Assembly (NCBI RefSeq): GCF_000715495.1
Contig: NZ_JNLX01000196.1
Coordinates: forward strand, 44,994 to 108,993
DNA length: 64,000 nt
Source of the DNA: Hymenobacter sp. IS2118
Lineage (GTDB): Bacteria > Bacteroidota > Bacteroidia > Cytophagales > Hymenobacteraceae
Direction: 5' to 3'
Positions 41,915-51,261 of the stretch are shown here, piece after piece. Every line of letters begins with the position of its first letter. Within the stretch, counting starts at the first letter, position 1. The translations under genes and the position numbers were made by a program. The notes below the pieces were generated by a model. It worked only from the letters and a program-made list of their open reading frames with translations. It ran no database searches and was not told where the DNA came from.

Positions 41915-42424
41915 ATGACGCTCTCTTCTTCTAGCCCAATGCTCGCCGCTGGCCTGCTGGTCTCGGCAATGTTTGCCCTACCGGCCCTTGGCCAAACGGC
42001 CGCCCCGGTTCCCTCCTTTTACAATACCTATCACTACACGGCCTACACCGTGTTCGACAACACCAGCTCCGCGGCGCCCACTGAAGTGCGCGGCGTGGGC
42101 GGCTCGCTCACGCTGCGCCCCGATGGCACGTATGAAAAGCACTTCAGCATCGTGGCATCCAGCGGCCCGCACTACTTCAACCAATCCGGCCGCTTCATCC
42201 TGGCCGGCGATAGTATCCGCTTCGCGTTCACCGACCTGAAAGGCGCCGACGTGCAGCGCGGCACCTTCCGGTTCGTACCCGCCACCAAGCGGCTCACGCT
42301 CACCATTATCGGCTACCCTACCGGCAACCAGGGCGTGTATGAGCTGGTGGCCGCGGCCCCAGCCACCGCGCCAGCCCCCCCCCCAACAATCATCCCGAAA
42401 AGAGCCAAAAAGCAGCGTAAGTAG
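41915..42424 (+). CDS. Secreted hypothetical protein, lipocalin-like
   Basis: The 169-residue protein has a signal peptide (cleavage near PALGQT). The mature part is beta-rich (GGSLTLRPDGTYEKHFSI, GRFILAGDSIRFAFTD, GTFRFVPATKRLTLTI), reminiscent of small lipocalin-like folds in Bacteroidota. It ends with a Pro-Ala linker and a basic KRAKKQRK tail. No catalytic residues are recognised. An alternative internal Met at about residue 11 also gives a usable signal. Confidence 0.7.
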   Translation: MTLSSSSPMLAAGLLVSAMFALPALGQTAAPVPSFYNTYHYTAYTVFDNTSSAAPTEVRGVGGSLTLRPDGTYEKHFSIVASSGPHYFNQSGRFILAGDSIRFAFTDLKGADVQRGTFRFVPATKRLTLTIIGYPTGNQGVYELVAAAPATAPAPPPTIIPKRAKKQRK

Positions 42425-42477
42425 CCCGTGCCCGGCTGCGCATTTGGCTCCCCCCGCCCCTTCTGGCTAACTTGCGG

Positions 42478-42562
42478 CCCGTTTCAATGAAACGGGTTTA
42501 AAACAGTGCCGCGTTTTTTTAATTTGGCGGCACTCTACTCAGCCACTTATTTACTCAGTCAC
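42478..42562. other. Hairpin-rich leader upstream of the YebC-family gene
   Basis: Two hairpins: CCCGTTTCAATGAAACGGG (42478-42496) and AGTGCCGC...GCGGCACT (42505-42534). Then come single-arm 8-base units ACTCAGCC, ACTTATTT, ACTCAGTC (about 42537-42560) like one arm of the 18394 element. They occupy the 143-base gap before the ATG at 42568. A terminator or leader role is possible. Confidence 0.55.
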
Positions 42563-42567
42563 AGCGT

Positions 42568-43302
42568 ATGGGACGCGCATTCGAATTTCGCAAAGGCCGC
42601 AAAATGAAGCGGTGGGATAAGATGTCGAAAGACTTTACCCGCATCGGCAAGGAGATTGTGATGGCCGTGAAGGAAAACGGTCCCAACCCCGACTCCAACG
42701 CCCGCCTGCGCGCCGCCATGCAAAACGCCAAAGGCGTGAACATGCCCAAGGACCGGGTGGAAGCCGCCATCAAGCGGGCCAGCAGCAAGGAAGAAAAGGA
42801 CTACGCCGAAGTGGTGTACGAGGGCTATCTGCCCCACGGCGTAGCCATCGTTATCGAAACCGCGACCGACAACCCCACCCGCACGGTGTCCAACGTGCGC
42901 CTGATTTTCAACCGCAACGACGGCACGCTGGGCACGGCCGGCTCTTCCGACTACACCTTCACCCGCAAGGGCGTGTTCAAGCTCGCCGCCGAAGGGCTCG
43001 ACCGCGACGAGCTGGAATTGGAACTCATCGATTTCGGCGCCGAGGACGTGTACGAAACCACCGAAGAGGACGAGCACAACGCCGAGCACAAGTACATCGT
43101 GGTCGAAACCGCCTTCACCGACTTTGGCCAGATGCAGAAAGCCCTGGAGGCGCAAGGCCGCCACGTGGTGAGCGTGAACCTGCAGCGCGTGCCCAACACC
43201 ACCGTTTCGCTCACCGACGAGCAAATGGAGGAAGTAATGACCATCATCGAGAAATTCGAGGACGATGAAGACGTGCAGGCCGTGTACCACACCTTGGGCT
43301 AA
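42568..43302 (+). CDS. YebC/PmpR-family protein
   Basis: The 244-residue protein has the YebC/TACO1 signature: MGRAFEFRKGRKMKRWDKMSKDFTRIGKEI, then NARLRAAMQNAKGVNMPKDRVEAAIKRA and the YEGYLPHGVAIVIETATDNPTRTVSNVR stretch. Members are reported as transcription regulators and, in recent work, as translation factors that relieve stalling; which applies here is open. It is preceded by a hairpin-rich leader and followed by a REP-like element. Confidence 0.95.
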   Translation: MGRAFEFRKGRKMKRWDKMSKDFTRIGKEIVMAVKENGPNPDSNARLRAAMQNAKGVNMPKDRVEAAIKRASSKEEKDYAEVVYEGYLPHGVAIVIETATDNPTRTVSNVRLIFNRNDGTLGTAGSSDYTFTRKGVFKLAAEGLDRDELELELIDFGAEDVYETTEEDEHNAEHKYIVVETAFTDFGQMQKALEAQGRHVVSVNLQRVPNTTVSLTDEQMEEVMTIIEKFEDDEDVQAVYHTLG

Positions 43303-43333
43303 GCAACTCATCCTGCTGAATCCGGGTCAGAAA

Positions 43334-43428
43334 TAACGTCCTGCTGAGCGCCGCCCAAGCCTTCTCCCGCGCCACTAACTAAACTTAGTTTCCGGTAGCG
43401 GTTCTTCGGCGGCACTGAGCAGGACGTT
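43334..43428. repeat. REP-like inverted repeat, GTCCTGCTGAGC variant, copy 6
   Basis: AACGTCCTGCTGAGCGCCGCC at the left and GGCGGCACTGAGCAGGACGTT at the right form the outer stem; the centre differs from the other copies. The change CATG to CCTG is compensated on both arms, which suggests the pairing is maintained. Confidence 0.75.
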
Positions 43429-43474
43429 CCGGCTTTTACAACGCTGGTCCGCCGGCCTTTCCGCTCCATATCTC

Positions 43475-44611
43475 ATGCCCGCTGCTGACTTTTCTGCCCC
43501 CGCAGTCACGCCGGCTACCTCTGGTATGGAGCCGGCCCGCGGCTACCTGCCGGCGCTCACCGGGCTGCGGGCTGTGGCAGCCTGGCTGGTGTTTTTCAAC
43601 CATTATCCGCTGGGGCCGCTGCCAGCACCCGGCCTGGCCCGTGCCTTCCAGTACCTGGTTGACGAAGCCCACGGCCTGCCGCTGCTTTTGTTGCTGAGTG
43701 GTTTTCTTATTGCGCTACGCTACGACTCCGGTACGGCCGATTTTCGGCCCCAAAAAGGCTGGCGGCGCTACCTGTGGGGACGGCTGGCGCGCATCTATCC
43801 GCTGTATGCACTGCTCACGCTGGCCACGTTTGCACTGCTCTGGCATTGGGGTTCGCCGCAGGTCACGCCGGGCATCCTGGCGCTCAACCTCACGTTGCTG
43901 CGCGGCTTTTTTGATGAGTACAAGTTCACGGGAATCGGTCAGGCGTGGTCACTGGCCTTGTTTGAAGGGTTTTACCTGGCCGCGCCGTTTGTGCTGGGGC
44001 TATGGCGGCGCGGGTTGCCATTGTGGCTACAGCCGCTACTGCTGCTGGGGCTGGGCACGGGCTTGGTCGCCGGGCTGGCCCCGCTGAACTGGCACGGCCT
44101 ATTTGGGTCTTACCCGTTCATGCTCAGCTATACCTTTTTCGGGCACAGCCTGGAATTTTTCGTGGGCATCTGGTTGGCCCGGCGCTACCAATCCGGCCGC
44201 CTGGGCACCCCGGCGGGCGTTTGGCGCACAGCCGGTGGCATCTTGCTGTATCTCAGTGTCACCGCGGCTTTAGCTGTTACGCAGGCTCAGTTTCACAACC
44301 CCGAGCATCCCCTCACGCTGGTGCTGAATCTGGTGGGGCTGCCGGCGGCGGGAGGCTTATTGTTCGCCGGGTTACTCAGCGAGAATTCCGGGTTTCGCAA
44401 GCTGCTCAGTGGCGGGCTGTTTCAAAAAATGGGGCGCAGTTCTTACGCCTTTTATCTCTTGCACGCCGGACCATTATCATTCTGGGTTTATGACTGGCTG
44501 CCCGGTTTGTGGTGGGTTCAGTTGGTGGCAGTTCAGGTTGTTTCTTATATTATTTACCGAGTGATAGATCTGCCCGCCATTCGGCTATTCTATCCTCACA
44601 AAACAGCTTAA
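43475..44611 (+). CDS. Acyltransferase family 3 (OafA/YrhL-like)
   Basis: The 378-residue integral membrane protein has about 10 hydrophobic segments. YLPALTGLRAVAAWLVFFNH (about 25-44) is the classic opening with the catalytic-type His, and LSGFLIALRYDSG and WRRYLWGRLARIYPLY follow. Such enzymes O-acetylate glycans, peptidoglycan or lipids at the inner membrane. The target is unknown. The next gene begins nine bases after its stop. Confidence 0.92.
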   Translation: MPAADFSAPAVTPATSGMEPARGYLPALTGLRAVAAWLVFFNHYPLGPLPAPGLARAFQYLVDEAHGLPLLLLLSGFLIALRYDSGTADFRPQKGWRRYLWGRLARIYPLYALLTLATFALLWHWGSPQVTPGILALNLTLLRGFFDEYKFTGIGQAWSLALFEGFYLAAPFVLGLWRRGLPLWLQPLLLLGLGTGLVAGLAPLNWHGLFGSYPFMLSYTFFGHSLEFFVGIWLARRYQSGRLGTPAGVWRTAGGILLYLSVTAALAVTQAQFHNPEHPLTLVLNLVGLPAAGGLLFAGLLSENSGFRKLLSGGLFQKMGRSSYAFYLLHAGPLSFWVYDWLPGLWWVQLVAVQVVSYIIYRVIDLPAIRLFYPHKTA

Positions 44612-44620
44612 CCGCATATT

Positions 44621-45031
44621 ATGCCAGCATCGGATTCAGAACTATTCGTGCATATAAACCGGAAGTTTGCAGCAGTTAATGCTTCTATGGCAGCACTTGA
44701 ACAGCAACTTTATGAGGCTAGCGAAACCAAGCGCAGTAGTTACATCGCGGCCACGAATCAAAAGTGTTATTCGCTTTTTCGCTGGTTTCGAAAGTTCAGA
44801 ACGCCCAAGCTAAGACGACCATTCTGGAATAAGCTGAACATGGCAATAGAGTTAAGAACTGCTTTGGAAACCCCGCGGCCTTCGCGCGGCACAGTGTTAC
44901 CTATTTTAGATTTATTCGTGCTAAACACGGCAATCGAAATAGCCCGCATGCAAGCAAAAGGAGAAATAATACGTCAGCTCACCGAATTGCAGCAATCATT
45001 AGCTGCACTCAGGGAGAGCACAACCGCTTGA
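44621..45031 (+). CDS. Hypothetical helical protein, 136 residues
   Basis: The sequence is almost entirely helix-forming: N-terminal VNASMAALEQQLYEASETKR, a basic middle (FRWFRKFRTPKLRRPFW) and a C-terminal coiled coil (IIRQLTELQQSLAAL). No signal peptide or known motif is seen. It starts nine bases after the acyltransferase stop and is probably cotranscribed. Codon use is less G+C-rich than in the neighbours, which suggests transfer. Confidence 0.6.
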   Translation: MPASDSELFVHINRKFAAVNASMAALEQQLYEASETKRSSYIAATNQKCYSLFRWFRKFRTPKLRRPFWNKLNMAIELRTALETPRPSRGTVLPILDLFVLNTAIEIARMQAKGEIIRQLTELQQSLAALRESTTA

Positions 45032-45214
45032 TGTAACGGGCCAGTCAAAACCCGTACTTGAGAAGGAGTCGTATAGTTATGGCAAAATAAAAAGGCACAA
45101 AAAAGGGCTGATTCAATCGTAGCACCACCTTTTTTGTATAAATTCTACAGACCAACAAAACAACAGTACCTTCACGCTGCCCCATCATCCACCCTTGATT
45201 AATTCAATAGAAAC

Positions 45215-45796
45215 ATGCGTTACTTATTACTAGCTATTGCTATTTTCTTCACCTCATTCAGAGCGAAAGCCCAAACCGAGACAGTTAGTAACGGGGCAGT
45301 AAAACTAGGAATAGGTGTCGGCTACAATGACACAAACCAGGAAAAAGGACTGGGAATCATTTCATCCATCGGGTACCAGCAATCATTTGGACTGAAAAGC
45401 AGATTTCGGGTAAATCCCAATCTATTATTTGGCAGTTTTTCGTCGGTGGGCCTAACAGACACTCGTGACCAGTATTATCAAATGAATGCGTTACAGGTTG
45501 TCCTTGCGTATGACTTCATTCGCTTCAAGTCGGTTTCACTTTTTGTATCAACCGGCGGTTCGTTCACTTATTCGAAGGGACTGTTTGGCACCGGCGATGA
45601 GCTTGAAAAACCGGGTACTACCTCGCGCTATTTCAACAACCTGTACTTCGGTGGACTTGCAGGCCTGGGCTTTAGAATCAGTCCACAAAGCAGTCGGGTT
45701 GCTTATGAAATAAAACCCATTAATTTAGGGTTTGGCAGCAGCGGCTTTTTACTTGCAAATCCAATGATAGGCATTGATTTTAGACTCAAAAAATAA
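45215..45796 (+). CDS. Outer-membrane beta-barrel-like protein
   Basis: The 193-residue protein has a signal peptide (cleavage near AKAQT) and alternating amphipathic strands ending in aromatic residues (LGIGVGYND, IISSIGYQQSF, FRVNPNLLFGSF, and a final NPMIGIDFRLKK). A C-terminal strand with a penultimate basic pair is atypical for Bam substrates, so the assignment is moderate. The gene is lower in G+C than its neighbours. A terminator follows. Confidence 0.7.
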   Translation: MRYLLLAIAIFFTSFRAKAQTETVSNGAVKLGIGVGYNDTNQEKGLGIISSIGYQQSFGLKSRFRVNPNLLFGSFSSVGLTDTRDQYYQMNALQVVLAYDFIRFKSVSLFVSTGGSFTYSKGLFGTGDELEKPGTTSRYFNNLYFGGLAGLGFRISPQSSRVAYEIKPINLGFGSSGFLLANPMIGIDFRLKK

Positions 45797-45855
45797 TTAC
45801 GTGAGATAGACTTCAATAATTTCGAATTACGCAACGCGACACGTTTCAACGCAAT

Positions 45856-45893
45856 AAAAAAGCCCTTGCCAAAAATTTAGCGAGGGCTTTTTT
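45856..45893. terminator. Bidirectional terminator of the dcw cluster
   Basis: AAAAAAGCCCTTGC and GCGAGGGCTTTTTT form a stem with a G-T pair and a 10-base loop. It lies between the convergent beta-barrel gene and ftsZ and ends the minus-strand dcw cluster. Confidence 0.9.
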
Positions 45894-45913
45894 ATCAAAT
45901 ATTATGGCACTAG

Positions 45914-47407
45914 CTAATCCACATTATCGTGCAAGAAGCGGTTGTCTCCCAGCAGCTCATTATCATCCGACAAATTAAACCGCGAGATGTTCTGGGCCGA
46001 GCTGGGCTCCACATTCTCCAGTTTCACCTGCCGACGCAGGTAGGCTGGGGTGTCGTACTGGCTCACGGCTTCGGGGGGCAGGCCATTGCTTAGCTCCTGC
46101 AGGCGGCGGCGGCGCTCCAGCGCCTGCGCGTCCATTGACGGGCGCGTCCGGTTTTCAGGAGTCGGCACATGCACCGCACTCGTAGTTAACACGGGCTCGG
46201 TAGGAGCACCGGCCGGAATCCCAGCCAATGGCGGCGCATTATGTGCCGAAGGACCATTCAAATCGAAGGTGACGCGGGCAGGCTCAGAAGCAGAGCCGCC
46301 GAAGCTGGGCACGAAAGGAGCCGCACTAGCGCTTGCTGCGACGGGAGCCACCGGCGTCGGAGCGGCGTCGGGTGCGGCCGCAGCGGCTGGTGCTTGTTCT
46401 GAGTTGCTAATGCTGGCAACTGGCGTGCTGATGGAGTGCGCCTCGCGGGCAAAACCTGTGGCAATCACCGTCACCCGAATACTCTGGCCCAACGACTCGT
46501 CGATACCGTGGCCGAAAATCATTTCCGCGTCCTGACCCGCTTTTTCCTGGATGTAGGCGGTAATTTCCGTCAGCTCGTCCATTTCCAGCTCGTGCTCGGC
46601 ACCCGACATGATGGAGAGCAGAATACGCTGCGCGCCATGGATGTCGGTGTTGTTGAGTAGCGGCGAGTTCAGGGCTTCCTCGGCGGCGCGGCGGGCGCGG
46701 TTTTCGCCATCGGTCACGCTGCTGCCCATTACGGCGGCCCCGCTGTCCTTCATCACCGTTTTCACGTCCTCGAAGTCCACGTTCACATCGGCCGTCACCG
46801 TGATGATTTCGGCAATCGACTTGGCAGCCGTGGTCAACACGGTATCAGCTTTGGCGAAGGCGGCGCCCATGGTCAGGTTGCCGTAAATCTGGGGCAGCTT
46901 GTCGTTGAGAATCACCAGCACGGTATCGCAGTGCTCACTCAGCGCCTTGATGCCTTCTTCGGCCTGCAAGCGCTTCTTCTTGCCCTCAAACATGAACGGC
47001 GCCGTGACGATGCCCACCGTGAGAATGCCCAGTTCCTGCGCCACCTGCGCGATTACGGGAGCCGCACCGGTACCGGTGCCGCCGCCCATGCCCGCCGTGA
47101 TAAACAGCATTTTGGTACCCTGATTGAGCAAATCGCGGATTTGCTCCTTGCTTTCCAGGGCGGCCTGACGGCCCCGCTCGGGCTTGGCGCCCGCACCGAG
47201 GCCTTCGGTCAGGTCTACGCCAATTTGGAGCTTGTTGGGTACCGTGGAGCTTTGCAGCGCTTGGTGGTCGGTATTGCAAATGATAAACTCCACGTCCTTG
47301 ATGCCCTGCTTGTGCATGTGCTTCACGGCATTGGAGCCACCACCACCCACCCCAATCACCTTAATGATTGACTTGTTCTGGGCAGGAATGTCGAATTTGT
47401 AATTCAT
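45914..47407 (-). CDS. ftsZ: Cell division GTPase FtsZ
   Basis: The 497-residue tubulin homologue polymerises into the Z ring. The tubulin signature GGGTGTG is at 108-114 and the T7 loop VNVDFEDVK near 207. The GTPase and C-terminal domains span about 1-320; a long Ala/Pro/Ser linker (about 335-440) and a conserved C-terminal part ending FNLSDDNELLGDNRFL follow. The very end, which usually binds FtsA, is acidic. It is the last gene of the dcw cluster, preceded by an inverted repeat and followed by a terminator. Confidence 0.98.
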   Translation of the reverse strand: MNYKFDIPAQNKSIIKVIGVGGGGSNAVKHMHKQGIKDVEFIICNTDHQALQSSTVPNKLQIGVDLTEGLGAGAKPERGRQAALESKEQIRDLLNQGTKMLFITAGMGGGTGTGAAPVIAQVAQELGILTVGIVTAPFMFEGKKKRLQAEEGIKALSEHCDTVLVILNDKLPQIYGNLTMGAAFAKADTVLTTAAKSIAEIITVTADVNVDFEDVKTVMKDSGAAVMGSSVTDGENRARRAAEEALNSPLLNNTDIHGAQRILLSIMSGAEHELEMDELTEITAYIQEKAGQDAEMIFGHGIDESLGQSIRVTVIATGFAREAHSISTPVASISNSEQAPAAAAAPDAAPTPVAPVAASASAAPFVPSFGGSASEPARVTFDLNGPSAHNAPPLAGIPAGAPTEPVLTTSAVHVPTPENRTRPSMDAQALERRRRLQELSNGLPPEAVSQYDTPAYLRRQVKLENVEPSSAQNISRFNLSDDNELLGDNRFLHDNVD

Positions 47408-47414
47408 AATTTTT

Positions 47415-47499
47415 GAGTTATGAGTTTTGAATTATGAGTTATGAGTTACGGAATAGCACGTTCGCCAACTCCTAACCCACAACTCATAACTCATAACTA
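47415..47499. repeat. 7-base-unit inverted repeat (GAGTTAT type)
   Basis: The left arm reads GAGTTAT, GAGTTTT, GAATTAT, GAGTTAT, GAGTTAC. The right arm reverse-complements to GAGTTAT, GAGTTAT, GAGTTGT, GGGTTAG, GAGTTGG. It fills the gap between ftsA and ftsZ, so it should appear as a hairpin in the polycistronic mRNA and could tune the ftsZ:ftsA ratio. Confidence 0.85.
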
Positions 47500-47503
47500 A
47501 GCG

Positions 47504-48904
47504 CTAGTAGGATTTATCGTCGTAATCGTCAATCAGCAGCCCTTTGGTGCGGGTGATGATGTCCTTGAAGAAGCGGCTGGCGGCACCGGGCTCCTTGACT
47601 TTAACAGGAACTGGCGCGGGCACCGGAGCGGCCGGCGCCACGGCGCGCACCTCCACCGGTGCCGAAACCGGAACCGGCGCAGCCGCCTGAGGAGCATAGT
47701 AAGCCGGAATAACCTGCTCTTCCTGCTCGTAGGGAGCACGCGAGTTGCGCTCGTCGAGCGAATGGTAGCCAGACAGCACCAGGCCCACGGTGGTTGCGTA
47801 CATCGGCGATTTCACGGCCTCAATACGGCTTTTGCCGAGGTGCTGGTTAGGGTAGCCAATGCGCGTGTCCAGACCGGTGATGTACTCGGTGAGCTGCTCC
47901 AGGTTTTGCAGCTGCGAGCCGCCACCCGTCAGCACGATGCCGGCTGAGAGCTTGTCGTGCAAGCCCATGCGGTAGATTTCAGCGTACACCAGCTCCATGA
48001 TTTCCGACATGCGGGCCTCAATGATATAAGCAAGGTTCTTGAGCGACACTTCTTTGGGTGGGCGGTTGGGCAGGCCGGGAATGCTCACGATTTCGTGGTC
48101 GCTGGCTTCCTGGGCAATGGCTTTGCCAAATTTCACCTTCAGCTGCTCGGCCTGACCGGGGGCCACGTTGCAGCCCGCCTTAATGTCCTGCGTGATGATG
48201 TTGCCGCCAAAGGGCAGCACCGCCGCGTGGCGGATGATGCCATCCTTAAAGACGGCCAGGTCGGTGGTGCCGCCGCCAATGTCAATCAGCGCCACGCCGG
48301 CCTCCTTTTCCTCCTCGGAAAGGATGGACATGCTGCTGGCCAGGGGCTCCAGAATCAGGTCGGCAATTTCGAGGCCGGCCTTGGTTACGCACTTGTTGAT
48401 GTTGTTGATGGCCGTGCTTTGGGCCGTGATGATGTGGAAGTTGCCTTCCAGGCGCACGCCTTCGTAGCCCACGGGGTCAGCGATGCCTTCCTCGTAGTCC
48501 ACTTTATAGTCCTGCGGCATCACGTGAATGATTTGCGAACCGGGCTGGGTCACGAGGCGGTACATGTCCTGCGTGAGGCGGTTCACGTCATCGGGCCCGA
48601 TGGTATCGTGCGAGTTGCGCGTGATGCTGCCGTTGTGCTGCAGGCTCTTGATGTGCTGGCCCGCGATGCCCACGTTTACCAGTCCAATGCTAATTCCGGA
48701 CTGCTCTTCGGCCTGCCGAATGGCCCGTTTGATGGCGTCAACAGTCTTGTCAATATTGAGGACGATGCCCCGCGAAACCCCTTCCGACACAGCTTTGCCC
48801 ATGCCCAGGATTTCAAGTTTTCCGAATTCATTTTTACGGCCCACGAGGGCGCAGATTTTTGTGGTACCAATGTCGAGCCCGACGACGATTTTGTCTTGTT
48901 GCAT
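47504..48904 (-). CDS. ftsA: Cell division protein FtsA
   Basis: The 466-residue actin-like ATPase anchors FtsZ to the membrane. GLDIGTTKICALVG (about 9-22) and ALIDIGGGTTDLAVF (about 200-215) are the two phosphate-binding motifs; the 1C-domain lies between them. A Pro/Ala-rich linker (about 390-440) leads to a C-terminal amphipathic helix SRFFKDIITRTKGLLI that suits membrane binding. It is 84 bases after ftsQ and 96 bases before ftsZ. Confidence 0.97.
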   Translation of the reverse strand: MQQDKIVVGLDIGTTKICALVGRKNEFGKLEILGMGKAVSEGVSRGIVLNIDKTVDAIKRAIRQAEEQSGISIGLVNVGIAGQHIKSLQHNGSITRNSHDTIGPDDVNRLTQDMYRLVTQPGSQIIHVMPQDYKVDYEEGIADPVGYEGVRLEGNFHIITAQSTAINNINKCVTKAGLEIADLILEPLASSMSILSEEEKEAGVALIDIGGGTTDLAVFKDGIIRHAAVLPFGGNIITQDIKAGCNVAPGQAEQLKVKFGKAIAQEASDHEIVSIPGLPNRPPKEVSLKNLAYIIEARMSEIMELVYAEIYRMGLHDKLSAGIVLTGGGSQLQNLEQLTEYITGLDTRIGYPNQHLGKSRIEAVKSPMYATTVGLVLSGYHSLDERNSRAPYEQEEQVIPAYYAPQAAAPVPVSAPVEVRAVAPAAPVPAPVPVKVKEPGAASRFFKDIITRTKGLLIDDYDDKSY

Positions 48905-48988
48905 AGAAGCGGTGCTGGCGAGCGTGAGGGAAGCTGGGGTGTGGAAGTTAAAAATTATTGACCTAACGGTCTATTTTTCAGCGAAATA

Positions 48989-49747
48989 CTATTCGCAAAT
49001 GATTTGATTTTGGTATTCGACGTTTACGCGGTGGTAGGTATCCCACCCCAAAACTGACGGTATTTGCCGGTAAAATACCATAAGCTTAGCGAATTTTTCG
49101 GAAATATTTTCCGGCTTGCCGAATTCAATCCGCTGGTCGCCCACTTGCTGCGTAAACGAAAGCTTGCCGCCCGGCTCAACAAAGACCTCCGAAACCTGGG
49201 CTTTCCAGAAATCGTGTTCGTCGACATAGCGCAAAAACTCCAGATAGCGCCGCCCGGTGCTATCCTGGAAAAATCCAGTTGGCAGGCTGGCGCCGTTGGG
49301 CCGGGCCACCGTGGCCACGCGGGCCGTGAAAAGCGGCGAAAGTGGCAAGGTGTGGCCCTCGGCGTCCACGTAGGTATCGAGGCGGGTGTCGGGATGGGTG
49401 AGGCGGGCAATGGGGCGGTTCTGGCGCACGTCGGCGTGCAGATTGCCCGCGAGGTCGCGGTACACCTGGGCTTCGCGCACGAAGGGATGCGCCCGCACCC
49501 GCGCTTCGAGCTCGGCCAGCCGGGGACCTTCGGGCAGGGTGCCCACCACGGGCTGGACGCCGCCCTTGGTCAGCAAAGCCGTGACGCCGCGCTCGCTGAT
49601 AAAGTAATTATCGAATTCGTTGGCAATTTTCACGCTCACCGTGCCCACGGGGCGGTTGGCTTGGTGCAGGGCGGCAAAAATGCCGAGCCCTCCCAGCACC
49701 AGCAGGCAGGCCGCAGCAACGAGCAAATTTCTAACGGTACGTTCCAA
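48989..49747 (-). CDS. ftsQ: Cell division protein FtsQ/DivIB
   Basis: The 252-residue bitopic protein has a short cytoplasmic start, one transmembrane helix (about 8-27) and a periplasmic POTRA-like plus beta domain. It links early and late division proteins. A TTG start is required, as no ATG precedes the transmembrane helix in frame. It sits between murC (40 bases) and ftsA. Confidence 0.9.
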   Translation of the reverse strand: MERTVRNLLVAAACLLVLGGLGIFAALHQANRPVGTVSVKIANEFDNYFISERGVTALLTKGGVQPVVGTLPEGPRLAELEARVRAHPFVREAQVYRDLAGNLHADVRQNRPIARLTHPDTRLDTYVDAEGHTLPLSPLFTARVATVARPNGASLPTGFFQDSTGRRYLEFLRYVDEHDFWKAQVSEVFVEPGGKLSFTQQVGDQRIEFGKPENISEKFAKLMVFYRQIPSVLGWDTYHRVNVEYQNQIICE

Positions 49748-49787
49748 ATCTAGAGGATGAGGGGAGTGGGGGGAGTTGGAGCGAAGG

Positions 49788-51185
49788 CTATTTCCAGCGC
49801 TCGGTCAGTATCAGTTTCAATTGCGGCACCAGAGTGTCAATATCCCCGGCTCCGACCGTGGCCAATATGTCGAATGAATTATCGGTTTTGGCGCTTGCTA
49901 ATACTTGCTCTTTGGTTTGAATGGCTTTGGTTGGGGCGGTGATGCCGGGGAGAAGCATCGCTGAGGTTACGCCGGGTAGCGGCTTCTCCCGGGCCGGGTA
50001 AATATCCAACAAAAACACCTCATCTGCAATACTTAAGCTCTGGGCAAAGCCCTCGGCAAAGTCGCGGGTGCGGGTGAAAAGGTGGGGCTGAAAGACGACC
50101 CGCAGCCGCTTGCCCGGATACAACGCCCGCACCGAGCGCAAAAAGGCCTCTATTTCGCGCGGATGGTGGGCATAGTCGTCCAGATACACGTTTTCGGCGG
50201 CGGTCACCACAAACTCAAACCGGCGCTTTACGCCCCGGTAAGCCGCCACGGCCGCCCGAATCTTTTCAGGGCCAACGCCCTGAATTTGTGCCACGGCAGC
50301 GGCGGCCAGCATATTTTCCACGTTGTGGTAGCCCGGCACGGCCAGCTCCAATCCGGTTACCACGCCTTTGGGGCCAGTCAAATCGAAATGAAACTGGTGG
50401 CCTTCGGCAGCTATATCGGTTGCAAACAATTCCGGGCCCTGCTCGGCCGACAAGCCGTAGCGAATGATTGTGGTGCCTGCTGGGGCGGCAGCGGCCACGC
50501 TCGGGTGGGCGGTGTGGTTGATAAGCAGCGTGCCGCCGGGCTTGATTTGGCCCACAAACTGCCGGAAGGAGTCAATCAGCGCGTCTTGGTCGCCGTAAAT
50601 GTCCAGGTGGTCAGCGTCGGTACTCGTCACGATGGCCACGTCGGGCAACAGGGTCAGGAAGCTGCGGTCGTACTCGTCGGCTTCCACTACGATGGGGGCG
50701 GCGGCACTGGCGGGCAGCAGCAGGTTGCTGCCCAGGTTCACGGCAATTCCGCCCAGGAAAGCGCCCACGTCCTGCCCGGCGTGGTGCAACAGGTGCGCCA
50801 CCATGCTGCTGGTGGTGGTTTTACCGTGCGTGCCGGCCACGGCAATGGTGTAGCGCCCCTGTGTGAGCACGCCCAGCACCTGGCTGCGCTTGCGAATGTC
50901 GTAGCCCGCTTCCCGCAGCCAGGCCCACTCCAGGCTCTCAGCCGGAATAGCTGGGGTGAGCACCACCAATGTTTGAGTGCGGTTTTCCCTGATTTCAACG
51001 GGGATATTGGCCACCGCATCCACATAGTGAATGTTGATTCCTTCGGCAGTCAGCGTTTGCGTCAGGGGCGTTTCGGTTTTATCGTAGCCGCTTACCTGAT
51101 GGCCGTTGGCATGAAACCAACGGGCCAGCGCCGACATGCCAATGCCACCAATGCCGAGAAAGAAAACGTAGGGAAACTGATTCAA
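49788..51185 (-). CDS. murC: UDP-N-acetylmuramate--L-alanine ligase
   Basis: The enzyme (about 465 residues) adds L-Ala to UDP-MurNAc using ATP. FFLGIGGIGMSALARWFHANG opens the UDP-binding domain, AGTHGKTTTSSMVAHLL is the P-loop, and VVEADEYDRSFL, DYAHHPREIEAF and FQPHLFTRTRDF are conserved. No ATG precedes the Rossmann strand: the upstream open frame runs into a REP-like element. A TTG at 51185 (LNQFPYVFFLG) is proposed as the start. Confidence 0.95.
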   Translation of the reverse strand: MNQFPYVFFLGIGGIGMSALARWFHANGHQVSGYDKTETPLTQTLTAEGINIHYVDAVANIPVEIRENRTQTLVVLTPAIPAESLEWAWLREAGYDIRKRSQVLGVLTQGRYTIAVAGTHGKTTTSSMVAHLLHHAGQDVGAFLGGIAVNLGSNLLLPASAAAPIVVEADEYDRSFLTLLPDVAIVTSTDADHLDIYGDQDALIDSFRQFVGQIKPGGTLLINHTAHPSVAAAAPAGTTIIRYGLSAEQGPELFATDIAAEGHQFHFDLTGPKGVVTGLELAVPGYHNVENMLAAAAVAQIQGVGPEKIRAAVAAYRGVKRRFEFVVTAAENVYLDDYAHHPREIEAFLRSVRALYPGKRLRVVFQPHLFTRTRDFAEGFAQSLSIADEVFLLDIYPAREKPLPGVTSAMLLPGITAPTKAIQTKEQVLASAKTDNSFDILATVGAGDIDTLVPQLKLILTERWK

Positions 51186-51261
51186 TAGTGCGGTTAAATG
51201 AAGTAGAGAAGCAAAGTAGTAGGCTAAATAGTCGTACACAAATAACCGTATTCTATTCAGG

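Noticed and set aside
42478..42496. CRISPR-like GTTTCAATGAAAC repeat
   Set aside because: It is a single short palindrome without repetition or spacers.
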